DNA of 64,000 nucleotides from contig NZ_JQGC01000004.1 in assembly GCF_000743575.1 (NCBI RefSeq), forward strand, positions 62,001 to 126,000, in the 5' to 3' direction. Shown here piece by piece: positions 35,099 through 43,154 of the stretch. Below the pieces are notes generated by a model, which saw nothing but the letters and a program-made list of their open reading frames with translations, was not told the origin of the DNA and did no database searches. Numbering within the stretch: the first letter of the stretch is position 1; every line of letters starts with the position of its first letter. The stretch is from Devosia riboflavina. GTDB taxonomy: Bacteria > Pseudomonadota > Alphaproteobacteria > Rhizobiales > Devosiaceae. Made by a program: the position numbers and the translations under genes.

Positions 35099-35898
35099 AG
35101 CTCGCCGCCTATCCCGCCTTCACCGCCACGGCCTTCCAGTCGCGCCTCGCCTATCGCAATCAGGTCTGGTCGGGCGTCTTCGGCGAGCTGGTCTTCATGT
35201 TCGCCCGCATCGCCATCTGGACATCGGTCTTCAGCACCGTGGCCTCGGATAGCGTCGACGGCGTCACCCTGCCGCAAATGATCACCTATGCCCTGCTCGC
35301 CGGCCCGGTGCTCTATTGGGACTATTCGCGCCTCCTGCGCGATGTCGGCACTGCGGTAAAGTCAGGCGACATCGCCGTGTACCTGCTCAAACCCCTGCTC
35401 TATCCCGCTTATATGCTGGCCAATCATACCGGCAACTTCCTGTTCGACTTGCTTACCGTCACGGTGCCGGTCGCCATCATCATAGGCTTCACCGTCGGCC
35501 TCGTTCCCCCGGCGAGCCTCTTTCACGGCCTGGCCTTCCTCCCCTTCTGGGCGCTCTCCTTCGGCATGCTGTTCCTGCTGACGACCATCCTCGGCCTCGC
35601 CGCCTTCTGGCTGATGACCGCCGATTCCCTTGATTGGTTCTTCAACAGCATCATGACCCTGCTGGCCGGGGGCATCGTCCCACTCTGGTTCTTCCCCGGC
35701 TGGCTCGCTGCCATCGCCGGCAACCTGCCCTTCGCCTGGGTCTCTTACTATCCCGCGGCCATCTATATCGGACAGCTCGATCCCTCCCAGGCGCTGACCG
35801 CCTTTATCATCGGCCTCGTCTGGTTCGCCGTGCTGCTGGGTGTCCTGCTCTGGCTCTGGGCCAAGGCCCGCCACCGCCTGATCGTACAGGGAGGCTGA
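35095..35898 (+). CDS. ABC-2 type exporter, permease subunit 1
   Basis: A 267-residue protein with six transmembrane helices, of the ABC-2 membrane protein group that pairs with a second similar permease. Contains VRDVGTAVKSGDIAVYLLKPL-like cytoplasmic loop (RLLRDVGTAVKSGDIAVYLL), conserved in this permease family. It overlaps the ATPase gene and is followed at one-base spacing by the second permease. Substrate unknown. Confidence 0.85.
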   Translation: MKLAAYPAFTATAFQSRLAYRNQVWSGVFGELVFMFARIAIWTSVFSTVASDSVDGVTLPQMITYALLAGPVLYWDYSRLLRDVGTAVKSGDIAVYLLKPLLYPAYMLANHTGNFLFDLLTVTVPVAIIIGFTVGLVPPASLFHGLAFLPFWALSFGMLFLLTTILGLAAFWLMTADSLDWFFNSIMTLLAGGIVPLWFFPGWLAAIAGNLPFAWVSYYPAAIYIGQLDPSQALTAFIIGLVWFAVLLGVLLWLWAKARHRLIVQGG

Positions 35899-35899
35899 C

Positions 35900-36700
35900 A
35901 TGGCTCGTCTCCACGTTGTCATCCCCGCCCTCGTCCACACCTTCATCAGGAGCAAGACCGAATATCCCGGCGCCATGGTTTTGGGCTGGCTATCCCAGTT
36001 CGCTGCCTATGGCTCGATGTACACGGCCATCTCCCTCATCCTCGCCCGCTTCGGCTCACTGGGCGGCTGGGTCTGGCCGGAAATCGCCCTGCTGCTCTCC
36101 TTCCACCTCCTCGCCTATTCCCTTGGCGCGTCGCTCAGCTTCGTGCAATTCCGCGAAATGGAAGAAAAAGTGCGCATAGGCACGATGGACGCGATCCTGG
36201 TAAAACCCGTCAGCACCTGGACCTATATCGTCTTCTCCGGCCTTAATATCGGCTATGCTGGCCACATCGTCCTGGCCCTCGGCCTCATGGCCTGGTCCCT
36301 CACCCAGGTCGACGTCACTTGGACCGGGCAGTCCAGCCTGCTCTTTGTCTGCTACCTGATCAGCGCCGCCATGATCATCGCCGCTGTCATGACCATGATC
36401 GGCGCCACCGCGCTCGTCTGGGTAAAATCCAACCACCTCTACCAGATCTTTTTCGGCTTCTGGGAATTGGCCCGCTACCCGCTCAACATCTTCCCCCTCC
36501 CCCTGCAGCTCCTCATGCTCACCTTCGCGCCCCTGGCCTTCATGGCCTATGTCCCCGTCGCGGCGACTCTGGGCAAACCCGTGCCCCTCCTCGGGGATTA
36601 CGCCTCCGCAGCCGCCCTCCTCGCCGGTCCCTTGGTCACCCTAATCGCCATGGCCCACTGGCGCTGGTGCCTCCGCAACTACCAGGGCGCAGGCGGCTAG
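35900..36700 (+). CDS. ABC-2 type exporter, permease subunit 2
   Basis: A 266-residue six-helix permease, companion of the previous one; the matching cytoplasmic loop reads EEKVRIGTMDAILVKPVSTW. The two permeases would form a heterodimer with two copies of the ATPase. Last gene of the operon; the long inverted repeat at 36741-36792 follows and probably protects or ends the transcript. Confidence 0.85.
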   Translation: MARLHVVIPALVHTFIRSKTEYPGAMVLGWLSQFAAYGSMYTAISLILARFGSLGGWVWPEIALLLSFHLLAYSLGASLSFVQFREMEEKVRIGTMDAILVKPVSTWTYIVFSGLNIGYAGHIVLALGLMAWSLTQVDVTWTGQSSLLFVCYLISAAMIIAAVMTMIGATALVWVKSNHLYQIFFGFWELARYPLNIFPLPLQLLMLTFAPLAFMAYVPVAATLGKPVPLLGDYASAAALLAGPLVTLIAMAHWRWCLRNYQGAGG

Positions 36701-36734
36701 GATTTCTGCACAGAATCCACCCATCCTCGATTGT

Positions 36735-36798
36735 CACCCCGGCGAAGGCCGGGGCCCAACTTGAGATCTCGGGATAGGCCCCGGCCTTCGCCGTTGTG
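36735..36798. repeat. Paired REP-type palindromes forming a 16-bp inverted repeat
   Basis: 36741-36756 is perfectly complementary to 36777-36792, flanked by TGTCACC and GTGACA. It sits after the ABC-2 operon and before the aroG leader. Confidence 0.85.
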
Positions 36799-36895
36799 AC
36801 ACGTATGCGTCCCACTCATTTGGCCCAAAAGGACCGACACCCCCTCCTAAAGTCGGGACTCGACAAGCCCCGACTCCTCCGCTAGCTTCCTCACC

Positions 36896-36970
36896 ATGAT
36901 CAACGCAGCGACCTTTTTTTGGTATTTTAGCTATCCGCTCCCGGCGGAGGCTATCGCGCGCGTGTCCTGA
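36896..36970 (+). CDS. Aromatic-rich leader peptide of the DAHP synthase gene
   Basis: A 24-codon frame from ATG 36896 to TGA 36968-36970, with seven consecutive codons Phe-Phe-Trp-Tyr-Phe-Ser-Tyr at 36914-36934: six of seven are for aromatic amino acids. It precedes a terminator and an alternative antiterminator, the standard layout of a ribosome-mediated attenuator. Its purpose is to sense charged tRNAs for Phe, Trp and Tyr; the peptide itself probably has no function. Confidence 0.85.
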   Translation: MINAATFFWYFSYPLPAEAIARVS

Positions 36971-37007
36971 TCCCGACAAGACCAGACCAAATCGCAAGCC
37001 AGCCGCC
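36943..37007 (+). promoter_or_regulatory. Antiterminator of the aroG attenuator
   Basis: GGCGGAGGCT at 36943-36952 can pair with 36997-37007 (nine base pairs with one small bulge). This uses the left arm of the terminator, so the two structures exclude each other. The upstream half lies inside the leader frame just after the aromatic codons, where a ribosome that has finished the peptide would cover it. Confidence 0.75.
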
Positions 37008-37030
37008 CGACTTCCGAGGCGGCTTTTTTC
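37001..37030 (+). terminator. Attenuator terminator before the DAHP synthase gene
   Basis: The stem AGCCGCC/GGCGGCT with a ten-base loop is followed by six T. It ends 38 bp before the aroG start and has no gene of its own to terminate other than the leader peptide. Confidence 0.85.
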
Positions 37031-37067
37031 TTGGCCCCTCGACCCAAAAAACTTCGAGGACTAAGAA

Positions 37068-38141
37068 ATGCTCAAATCGACCGACGACCTCCGCATCACC
37101 GAGATCAAACCGCTGACCACGCCCATCGAGGTCATGCGCCAGCACCCGCGCACCGATGCCGCGACCCGCACCGTCATCGCCGCCCGCCACGATTTCCATA
37201 ATATCCTGACCGGCCAGGATGATCGCCTGGCAGTCATCGTCGGCCCCTGCTCCATCCACGACCCCAAGGCGGCCATGGACTATGCCAACCGCCTCGTTGC
37301 CCTGCGCGAAACCCTCGGCGATCGCCTCGAAATCATCATGCGCGTCTATTTCGAGAAGCCCCGCACCACCGTCGGCTGGAAGGGTCTGATCAACGACCCC
37401 GATCTCGACGGCAGCTTCAACATCACCCAAGGGTTGCACACCGCCCGCACCCTGCTGCTCGACGTCGCCAATCTTGGCCTCCCCGCCGCTTGCGAATTCC
37501 TCGACATGACGACGCCGCAATACATTGCCGACCTCGTCTCCTGGGCCGCCATCGGCGCGCGCACCACCGAGTCGCAGATCCACCGCGAACTGGCCTCCGG
37601 CCTCTCCTGCCCCGTCGGCTTCAAGAACGGCACCGATGGCAACGTCAAAATCGCCCTCGACGCCGTCCTCTCCGCCTCACACCCGCACCATTTCCTCGCC
37701 GTCACCAAGGACGGTCGTTCCGCCATCGCCGCCACGACCGGCAATGAAGACTGCCACATCATCCTCCGTGGCGGCAAAACCACGAACTACGACGCCCAGA
37801 GCGTTGAAGCCGCGGCCCAGGCCGCAACCAAGGCCGGGCTCAACCCGGCCATCATGGTCGACGCCAGCCACGCCAATTCCTCGAAAAACCCGGAAAACCA
37901 ACCGCTGGTCCTCGCCGACATCGGCACCCAGCTCGCCGCTGGCGACAAGCGCATCATCGGCGTCATGATCGAATCCAACCTCGTCGCCGGCCGCCAGGAC
38001 CTCGTCCCCGGCCAGGAACTGACCTACGGCCAGTCCATCACCGACGGCTGCATCGACTGGGACACGACCGTCACCACGCTCAATGCCCTCGCCGAAGCCG
38101 TCGAAAAACGCCGATCCGTGACCAATCAGGCAGTTGCCTGA
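37068..38141 (+). CDS. aroG: 3-deoxy-7-phosphoheptulonate synthase (DAHP synthase), class I
   Basis: A 357-residue DAHP synthase of the AroG/AroF/AroH type: it joins phosphoenolpyruvate and erythrose 4-phosphate as the first step of the shikimate pathway. Motifs include IVGPCSIHDP, EKPRTTVGWKGLINDP, FKNGTDG and DASHANSSKNP. The enzyme length is that of the feedback-sensitive class. GAGGAC precedes the ATG. The upstream aromatic leader and attenuator predict expression control by Phe, Trp and Tyr supply; which aromatic residue feeds back on the enzyme cannot be read here. Confidence 0.95.
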   Translation: MLKSTDDLRITEIKPLTTPIEVMRQHPRTDAATRTVIAARHDFHNILTGQDDRLAVIVGPCSIHDPKAAMDYANRLVALRETLGDRLEIIMRVYFEKPRTTVGWKGLINDPDLDGSFNITQGLHTARTLLLDVANLGLPAACEFLDMTTPQYIADLVSWAAIGARTTESQIHRELASGLSCPVGFKNGTDGNVKIALDAVLSASHPHHFLAVTKDGRSAIAATTGNEDCHIILRGGKTTNYDAQSVEAAAQAATKAGLNPAIMVDASHANSSKNPENQPLVLADIGTQLAAGDKRIIGVMIESNLVAGRQDLVPGQELTYGQSITDGCIDWDTTVTTLNALAEAVEKRRSVTNQAVA

Positions 38142-38164
38142 GCCGATACCTGCGCTCCTTCGTC

Positions 38165-38240
38165 TCCCTCCCCCTTGTGGGGAGGGATCAAGGGGGGGTA
38201 GCAGCAAGCGCGAATGCCAACTCCCTTGACCCCCCGCCCC
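38165..38240. repeat. Intergenic CCCTCCCCCTTGTGGGGAGGG-type repeat
   Basis: The palindrome CCTCCCCCTTGTGGGGAGG is followed by an inverted pair ATCAAGGGGGG/CCTTGACCCCCC. A second copy of the first palindrome is at 43876-43913. Confidence 0.7.
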
Positions 38241-38260
38241 CATTCCTGTTCTGTCCCCCC

Positions 38261-38830
38261 ATGGCCAGAAACCCGCTCACGCTCGTCCCGAATATCATCA
38301 CCATCGCCCGCATCGCGGCGATCATCCCGATCGTCTGGCTGGTGATGGATGGCGACCTGACGCTGCGCATCATCGCGCTCGTCCTTTACGTCGTGGCCGC
38401 CGCCAGCGATTGGGTCGATGGCTTCCTCGCCCGCGCGTGGAACCAATATTCCGACCTCGGCCGCATGCTTGATCCGATTGCCGACAAGCTCCTCGTCGGC
38501 ATCCTCATCGCTGCTCTCGCCTGGGACGGCAGCTTTTCCGGCTGGGACATGATTCCAGTCAGCGCCATCCTTTTCCGCGAATTCTTCATCTCGGGCCTCC
38601 GCGAATTCCTCGGCAATACCGCCGTGGTCCTCCCCGTCAGCCAACTCGCCAAGTGGAAGACCACCATCCAGCTCGTCGCCCTCGCCGTGGTCTTGGTCGA
38701 ACCCCTCATCCCCGGCCTGCGCCTCATCTCCGACCTGATCCTCTGGGCCGCCGGCGCCATCACCCTCTGGACCGGTTGGAACTACCTCCGCGCCTCCTGG
38801 CCGCACCTTTCCGGCACGACTGCGAAATGA
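38261..38830 (+). CDS. pgsA: CDP-diacylglycerol-glycerol-3-phosphate 3-phosphatidyltransferase
   Basis: A 189-residue integral membrane enzyme making phosphatidylglycerol phosphate. The CDP-alcohol phosphotransferase signature DG-x2-AR-x8-G-x3-D-x3-D is present as DGFLARAWNQYSDLGRMLDPIAD; four to five transmembrane helices. The start at 38261 matches the family N-terminus NPLTLVPNIITIARI, but no Shine-Dalgarno sequence is seen. The stop overlaps moaD as ATGA. Confidence 0.95.
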   Translation: MARNPLTLVPNIITIARIAAIIPIVWLVMDGDLTLRIIALVLYVVAAASDWVDGFLARAWNQYSDLGRMLDPIADKLLVGILIAALAWDGSFSGWDMIPVSAILFREFFISGLREFLGNTAVVLPVSQLAKWKTTIQLVALAVVLVEPLIPGLRLISDLILWAAGAITLWTGWNYLRASWPHLSGTTAK

Positions 38831-39078
38831 AAATCCTCTACTTCGCCTGGCTGCGCGAGCGCCTCAACCGCGCCAGCGACGACGTATCGCCGCCCGCCGA
38901 AGTCCAAACCCTGGCCGACCTCATCGTCTGGCTCCGCGCCAATGACGAAGCCCTCGACCTCGCCATGGCCAATCCCAAACAGTTCAAACTCTCGAAAAAC
39001 GCCCGCATCGTCCCCTGGGAAACCCCCATCGCCGATGCCGACACGATTGCCATCCTGCCCCCCATGACCGGTGGCTGA
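38827..39078 (+). CDS. moaD: Molybdopterin synthase sulfur carrier subunit
   Basis: An 83-residue ubiquitin-like protein ending in the essential Gly-Gly (PPMTGG), which is thiocarboxylated and donates sulphur to precursor Z for molybdopterin. The start overlaps the pgsA stop and the gene is followed at once by moaE, its partner in the heterotetrameric synthase. Confidence 0.95.
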   Translation: MKILYFAWLRERLNRASDDVSPPAEVQTLADLIVWLRANDEALDLAMANPKQFKLSKNARIVPWETPIADADTIAILPPMTGG

Positions 39079-39079
39079 G

Positions 39080-39523
39080 ATGATCATCATCTCCGAAGCC
39101 CCCTTCGACCCCGGCGCCCTCCTCAACGAGTTTCAGGCCAACCACCCCGAAGCCGGCGCCGCCGTCGCCTTCACCGGCATGGTCCGCTCCACCCCCGATC
39201 GCCCGATCACGGCCCTCATCCTCGAATGCTATCCCGAACTCGCCCAAAACGAGATCGCCACCATTCGCTCCGCCGCCATCGCCCGCTTCAACCTCATCGA
39301 CGCCGCGGTCCTCCACCGCTACGGCCGCCTCGTCCCCGGCGAACCCATCATGCAGGTGATAACCCTCGCCTCCCACCGCCAAGCCGCCTTCGATGGCGCC
39401 CAATACCTGATGGACTACCTGAAAACCGACGCGCCTTTCTGGAAGCAGGAAGACACCGCAGCGGGCACGGAATGGGTGGAAGCCAAGTTGGCGGACGATG
39501 CCGCGCGGGATCGTTGGCGCTAG
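39080..39523 (+). CDS. moaE: Molybdopterin synthase catalytic subunit
   Basis: A 147-residue MoaE: FTGMVRS, LECYPELAQNEI, the HRYGRLVPGEPIMQV strand region and the catalytic-Lys region DYLKTDAPFWKQE. It converts precursor Z to molybdopterin with MoaD. The ATG at 39080 is 1 bp after the moaD stop; an in-frame GTG at 39071 inside moaD is the alternative. The 3' end overlaps parE on the other strand by 4 bp. Confidence 0.95.
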   Translation: MIIISEAPFDPGALLNEFQANHPEAGAAVAFTGMVRSTPDRPITALILECYPELAQNEIATIRSAAIARFNLIDAAVLHRYGRLVPGEPIMQVITLASHRQAAFDGAQYLMDYLKTDAPFWKQEDTAAGTEWVEAKLADDAARDRWR

Positions 39524-39810
39524 TCGAGCCAGGATTTTGGTTCACGCATGGCGTGCACCACGGCTGCCACCCAGATCATCTCGACCTCTGGCCGGTAGAA
39601 AGCCAGATATGATCCGACCACCAGCATCCGCAGCCGATCTTGGATATCGTCTCTTGGGCTACCCATGTTTGGATTCTCAGCCGCCAAATCTATAGCATCA
39701 AGAATGCCATTGATGACTTTGTCGGCGGAGCGTTCGCTTTCTTCGGCAATAAAATACCAGATGTCAGCGATTTGGCGTCTCGCAGCTGGCGATAGGCGCG
39801 CTTCACGCAC
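39520..39810 (-). CDS. parE: ParE-type toxin (RelE/ParE superfamily)
   Basis: A 96-residue toxin: LSPAARRQIADIWYFIAEES at the N-terminus and the C-terminal strand pair MLVVGSYLAFYRPEVEMIWVAAVVH typical of ParE. ParE toxins inhibit DNA gyrase. It overlaps the antitoxin gene by 8 bp and meets moaE tail to tail. Confidence 0.9.
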   Translation of the reverse strand: MREARLSPAARRQIADIWYFIAEESERSADKVINGILDAIDLAAENPNMGSPRDDIQDRLRMLVVGSYLAFYRPEVEMIWVAAVVHAMREPKSWLD

Positions 39811-40063
39811 GCTTGGCCCGCCGGGACTTCACTTCGGCGAAGAAGGCCTCGCGATCCAGCGGTTTAGGCTCGCCGCTGTCAAACCCAGCCTGAATCTCCC
39901 GCCGCAGCCATTCGACCTCTGCCGCTTCGGCCGTCTTGCGCTTTTCCCAAAGCTCCAATGCTTCGCGAATGACCTCGCTATCGGATGCAAACCGCCCCCC
40001 GGCAACCGCCCTCTCGAGCAGCTTCTCGGTCTCATCATCCACCGATATGGTCAGCGTCTTCAT
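39803..40063 (-). CDS. parD: ParD-type antitoxin
   Basis: An 86-residue antitoxin with an N-terminal ribbon-helix-helix, LTISVDDETEKLLERAVAGGRFASDSEVIREALEL, and a C-terminal toxin-binding tail rich in Glu, Arg and Lys. It binds ParE and represses the pair. First gene of the operon; GGGGG lies before the ATG. Confidence 0.9.
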   Translation of the reverse strand: MKTLTISVDDETEKLLERAVAGGRFASDSEVIREALELWEKRKTAEAAEVEWLRREIQAGFDSGEPKPLDREAFFAEVKSRRAKRA

Positions 40064-40102
40064 ACCCCCATCATATCAAACTCCTGCCCACCCTTCAAAA
40101 AC

Positions 40103-40130
40103 AAAAAAGGCCGGACATCCTGCCCGGCCT
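40103..40130 (-). terminator. Rho-independent terminator of ilvE
   Basis: The stem AGGCCGG/CCGGCCT is followed on the minus strand by a run of six T, 28 bp after the ilvE stop. Confidence 0.8.
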
Positions 40131-40157
40131 CCTCAAACGCAAATCAGCGAAAGAACC

Positions 40158-41048
40158 CTACTCCGCCGCCGCCCGCTTCGGCTGCACCGCTGCCGAATAG
40201 GCATCGATCAGCGTCCGGCAACCTTCGCCCGGGGTGAACTTGTAGTCCCCAATCAGCGAAACCGGCGTCACTTCCGCGGCCGTGCCGGTCAGGAAACACT
40301 CGTCGAACTGGCTCAACTCTTCGGGCATGATATGCCGCTCGGTCACCGTAAAGCCGTTTTCCTTGGCCAGCGCGATCAGCGTCTGGCGGGTGATGCCGTT
40401 GAGGAAGCAATCCGGCGTCGGCGTCGTGATTTCCTTGCCCTTGATGAAGAACACGTTGGCGCCCGTGGCCTCAGCCACATAGCCGCGATAGTCCAGCATC
40501 AGCGCATCGGCAAAACCGTTGGCCATGGCATGGTCCTTGGAGAGCGTGCAGATCATGTAAAGACCGGCAGCCTTGGCCGAAGACGGAATGGTTTCCGGCG
40601 ACGGACGCTTCCACTTGCTCCATTCAAGGCGAATCCCCTTGAGCTTTTCCTCGACCGAGAAATAGCTCGGCCAGACCCACGCAGCGATCGCCACATGCAC
40701 CTTGTTGTTGCGCGCCGGCACCGAAAGCTCTTCCGAGCCGCGCCAGGCCACAGGCCGCACGTAAGCGTCAACCAACCCGTTCTTGTCGAGCACGAGGCGC
40801 TTTGCCGCCTCGATTTCGTCGACCGAATAGGGGAAGGGCATGTCGAGCGTCGCGGCCGAACGGATCAGGCGTTCGGTGTGCTCGCGCGACTTGAAGATTT
40901 CGCCGCCATAGGCGCGTTCGCCTTCAAATACCGAGCTGGCATAGTGAAGCCCGTGCGTCAGTACGTGAATCTTCGCGTCCTTCCACGGTTTGAGTTCGCC
41001 GTCGAACCAAATCCAGCCATCGCGCTGGTCCATGGGCACGCCTGCCAT
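40158..41048 (-). CDS. ilvE: Branched-chain amino acid aminotransferase
   Basis: A 296-residue class IV aminotransferase making or degrading Leu, Ile and Val. The PLP Lys is in SSAKAAGLYM and the class IV signature is YVAEATGANVFFIKGKEI; the N-terminus has HVLTHGLHYASSVFEGERAY. The ATG at 41048 follows GGAGAGG. Divergent from a MarR gene; a palindrome lies between them. Confidence 0.95.
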   Translation of the reverse strand: MAGVPMDQRDGWIWFDGELKPWKDAKIHVLTHGLHYASSVFEGERAYGGEIFKSREHTERLIRSAATLDMPFPYSVDEIEAAKRLVLDKNGLVDAYVRPVAWRGSEELSVPARNNKVHVAIAAWVWPSYFSVEEKLKGIRLEWSKWKRPSPETIPSSAKAAGLYMICTLSKDHAMANGFADALMLDYRGYVAEATGANVFFIKGKEITTPTPDCFLNGITRQTLIALAKENGFTVTERHIMPEELSQFDECFLTGTAAEVTPVSLIGDYKFTPGEGCRTLIDAYSAAVQPKRAAAE

Positions 41049-41112
41049 GATCCTCTCCAAAGTCTTCGTTTTTGCCGTTTGCTCGCGAAACGGGTGTTCC
41101 TTTGATCATGCC

Positions 41113-41131
41113 CCAAGGGCCATGCCCTTGG
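41113..41131. promoter_or_regulatory. Palindrome between ilvE and the MarR gene
   Basis: CCAAGGGC-CAT-GCCCTTGG, an 8-bp perfect inverted repeat placed between the divergent starts at 41048 and 41184; a plausible MarR operator. Confidence 0.5.
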
Positions 41132-41183
41132 CAAACCTGAATGTCTTTGGGATAAGACGGAACGCCTTTGCGATGGAGTGACA

Positions 41184-41702
41184 ATGCCAGAGAGCCCAAA
41201 AAATGTCAACAAGGCTGACATAAATTCTGGCCATCCCGTGCAGTCAGGCCTGCCGCTCGACATTATGGGCCTTTTCTTCTTTGCCTATCGCGACTTCACC
41301 GGCGATGCCGATGCGCTGCTCGAACGCCAGGGTTTTGGCCGCGCTCACCACCGCGTGCTTTATTTCGTCAACCTGCGCCCCGGCATGCCGGTCGCCGACC
41401 TGCTCGATATCTTGAAAATCACCAAGCAGAGCCTGGCCCGCGTGCTCCGCCAACTGATCGACAACGGCTATATCGAGCAAAAGACCGGCCATTCCGACCG
41501 CCGCCAGCGCCTGCTCTTTGCCACCGACAAGGGCCGTTCCCTCTTCGCCACGCTCTCGGCGACCCAGGCCAGCCGCATCGACGAAGCCATCGCTTCCCTC
41601 CCCCCCGAAGGCGCCCGCATGGTCCGCGAATTCCTGGTCCGGATGGTCGAACCATCCGATCATTCGGTTCTCGATCGGCTCAATCTCACCATCAATCTCT
41701 AG
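41184..41702 (+). CDS. MarR-family transcriptional regulator
   Basis: A 172-residue MarR protein: helix-turn-helix VADLLDILKITKQSLARVLRQLIDNGYIEQ and wing HSDRRQRLLFATDKGRSL. It resembles the PetP/LdtR group often found beside branched-chain aminotransferase genes in Hyphomicrobiales (family knowledge). An in-frame GTG at 41178 could be the start. Probably acts at the palindrome upstream. Confidence 0.9.
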   Translation: MPESPKNVNKADINSGHPVQSGLPLDIMGLFFFAYRDFTGDADALLERQGFGRAHHRVLYFVNLRPGMPVADLLDILKITKQSLARVLRQLIDNGYIEQKTGHSDRRQRLLFATDKGRSLFATLSATQASRIDEAIASLPPEGARMVREFLVRMVEPSDHSVLDRLNLTINL

Positions 41703-41722
41703 CGCTGCCTCGCCAGAAATAG

Positions 41723-42220
41723 GCTTGTGCGCCAATAACTTGTCCGGCACTCTGGAATCAGTTCGGCAGCCTTCGGGAGCGGCAGATTCTTAGTCTGGTT
41801 CAGTATCTGTCCGAAGCGCAGCGCCTGGAACAACAGGGCGAACTGGTCGAAGCCATCTGGTGCTACGAGACCATTCTGCGCGATCCACTGGTCGGTGACG
41901 ACCGCCCGACCCTGCAAGCCGCCGGCCTTGGCCTCGGCCTCCTGCTCATCACCGAAGCCCGCCACAGCGACGATCCGCGCCGCGTCGACCGCCTCGTCAA
42001 TCGCGCCATCACAGCGCTGACGACAGCCAGCCAATCCGACCCGACCGAGCCCACCTTGGGCCTTGCTTTGGCCGAAGCCCATATCCTGCGCTTTCAGCTC
42101 TCCGGCCAAACGGCAGACCTGCTCGCGGCAAACATCCAACTGGATAGATTGGCCGAGACAGAAGCGCCGCCGCTCGAACACATACACTCGCTCCGCGCGC
42201 TTCTCGCCGGCTCGCGCTAA
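41723..42220 (+). pseudogene. TPR-like reading frame without a usable start codon
   Basis: An open frame of 165 codons from just after TAG (41720-41722) to TAA (42218-42220). Codon choice is strongly coding-like, and the peptide (WNQFGSLRERQILSLVQYL, then QQGELVEAIWCYETILRDP) resembles a tetratricopeptide-type helical protein. There is no ATG, GTG or TTG until late in the frame. Either the 5' end was lost by deletion or frameshift, or translation begins at a rare codon such as the ATT at about 41786, which has GGGAG upstream. Confidence 0.55.
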
Positions 42221-42332
42221 CGCAGTTCGTCCTGACGCAAAGTCTGGCGCAGGATCTGCACCTTTGCCGGGGTGACAACCGAATGCTTGGATGTTTCAGA
42301 TAAAGCGTGAAGAGACGTTAGGACGACCTGTC

Positions 42333-43154
42333 CTAGCCCCGACCCAATTCCTCGCTGCGCTTCCGCGCCGCATCCACCGCGCGATCCATCAGCGGCGTCA
42401 GGCCATCTTCGCCCATCAGCACATTGAGCGCCGCCGCCGTCGTGCCATTGGGCGAGGTCACATTCTGCCGTAGCACACTCGCCGGCGCCGCATCGGCCTC
42501 CAGCAGCGCCGCCGAGCCAATAACAGTCTGCCGCGCCAGCACCATGGCCACATGCTCGTCGAGCCCCTGCGCCACGCCAGCCGCAGCCAGCGCCTCGACC
42601 AGGTTGAACACATAGGCCGGGCCCGAACCCGAAACCGCCGTCACCGCATCGAGGTCGCCTTCCTCGTCAAACCAAACCACCAGCCCGGCCGCCGACAACA
42701 GCGCCTCCGCCGCCGAGCGACCATCCTGATCGACACCGGCTCCAGCGACGACACCCGTGACACCCTTGCCGATCTGCGCCGGCGTATTGGGCATGCTGCG
42801 CACCATCCGATCGGTACCCGTGCCCTTGGCCAGCCGCGCCAGCGAAATCCCCGCCGCAATCGACACTACCAGAGTCTGCGGCCCGATCACCGGCACGAGG
42901 CTCGCCATCACCTCGTCGATCACCTGCGGCTTGACCGCCAGCACCAGCACATTGGGCAAAAGCCCCACGGCATGGTCATAAATCTTCAAATCATATTCGG
43001 CCGCAAAAGCCTTGGTTTCTTCGCTCGGTTTGGGCTCCACCAGCACCAGGTTAGTCGGCGGCAAGCCCGCCTCAAGCCAGCCGGTCGCCAGTGCCATGCC
43101 CATCTTGCCGGCACCCACCAGCATGACCGGCCCGATCGAGCGCAAATTCGCCAT
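42333..43154 (-). CDS. proC: Pyrroline-5-carboxylate reductase
   Basis: A 273-residue NAD(P)H-dependent enzyme for the last step of proline synthesis. Rossmann motif MLVGAGKMGMALATGW, then RSMPNTPAQIGKG and the family signature AVSGSGPAYVF; C-terminal TSPNGTTAAALNVL. The ATG at 43154 overlaps the stop of the ybjN-like gene as TGATG. Coupling of ybjN and proC suggests co-translation. Confidence 0.95.
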   Translation of the reverse strand: MANLRSIGPVMLVGAGKMGMALATGWLEAGLPPTNLVLVEPKPSEETKAFAAEYDLKIYDHAVGLLPNVLVLAVKPQVIDEVMASLVPVIGPQTLVVSIAAGISLARLAKGTGTDRMVRSMPNTPAQIGKGVTGVVAGAGVDQDGRSAAEALLSAAGLVVWFDEEGDLDAVTAVSGSGPAYVFNLVEALAAAGVAQGLDEHVAMVLARQTVIGSAALLEADAAPASVLRQNVTSPNGTTAAALNVLMGEDGLTPLMDRAVDAARKRSEELGRG

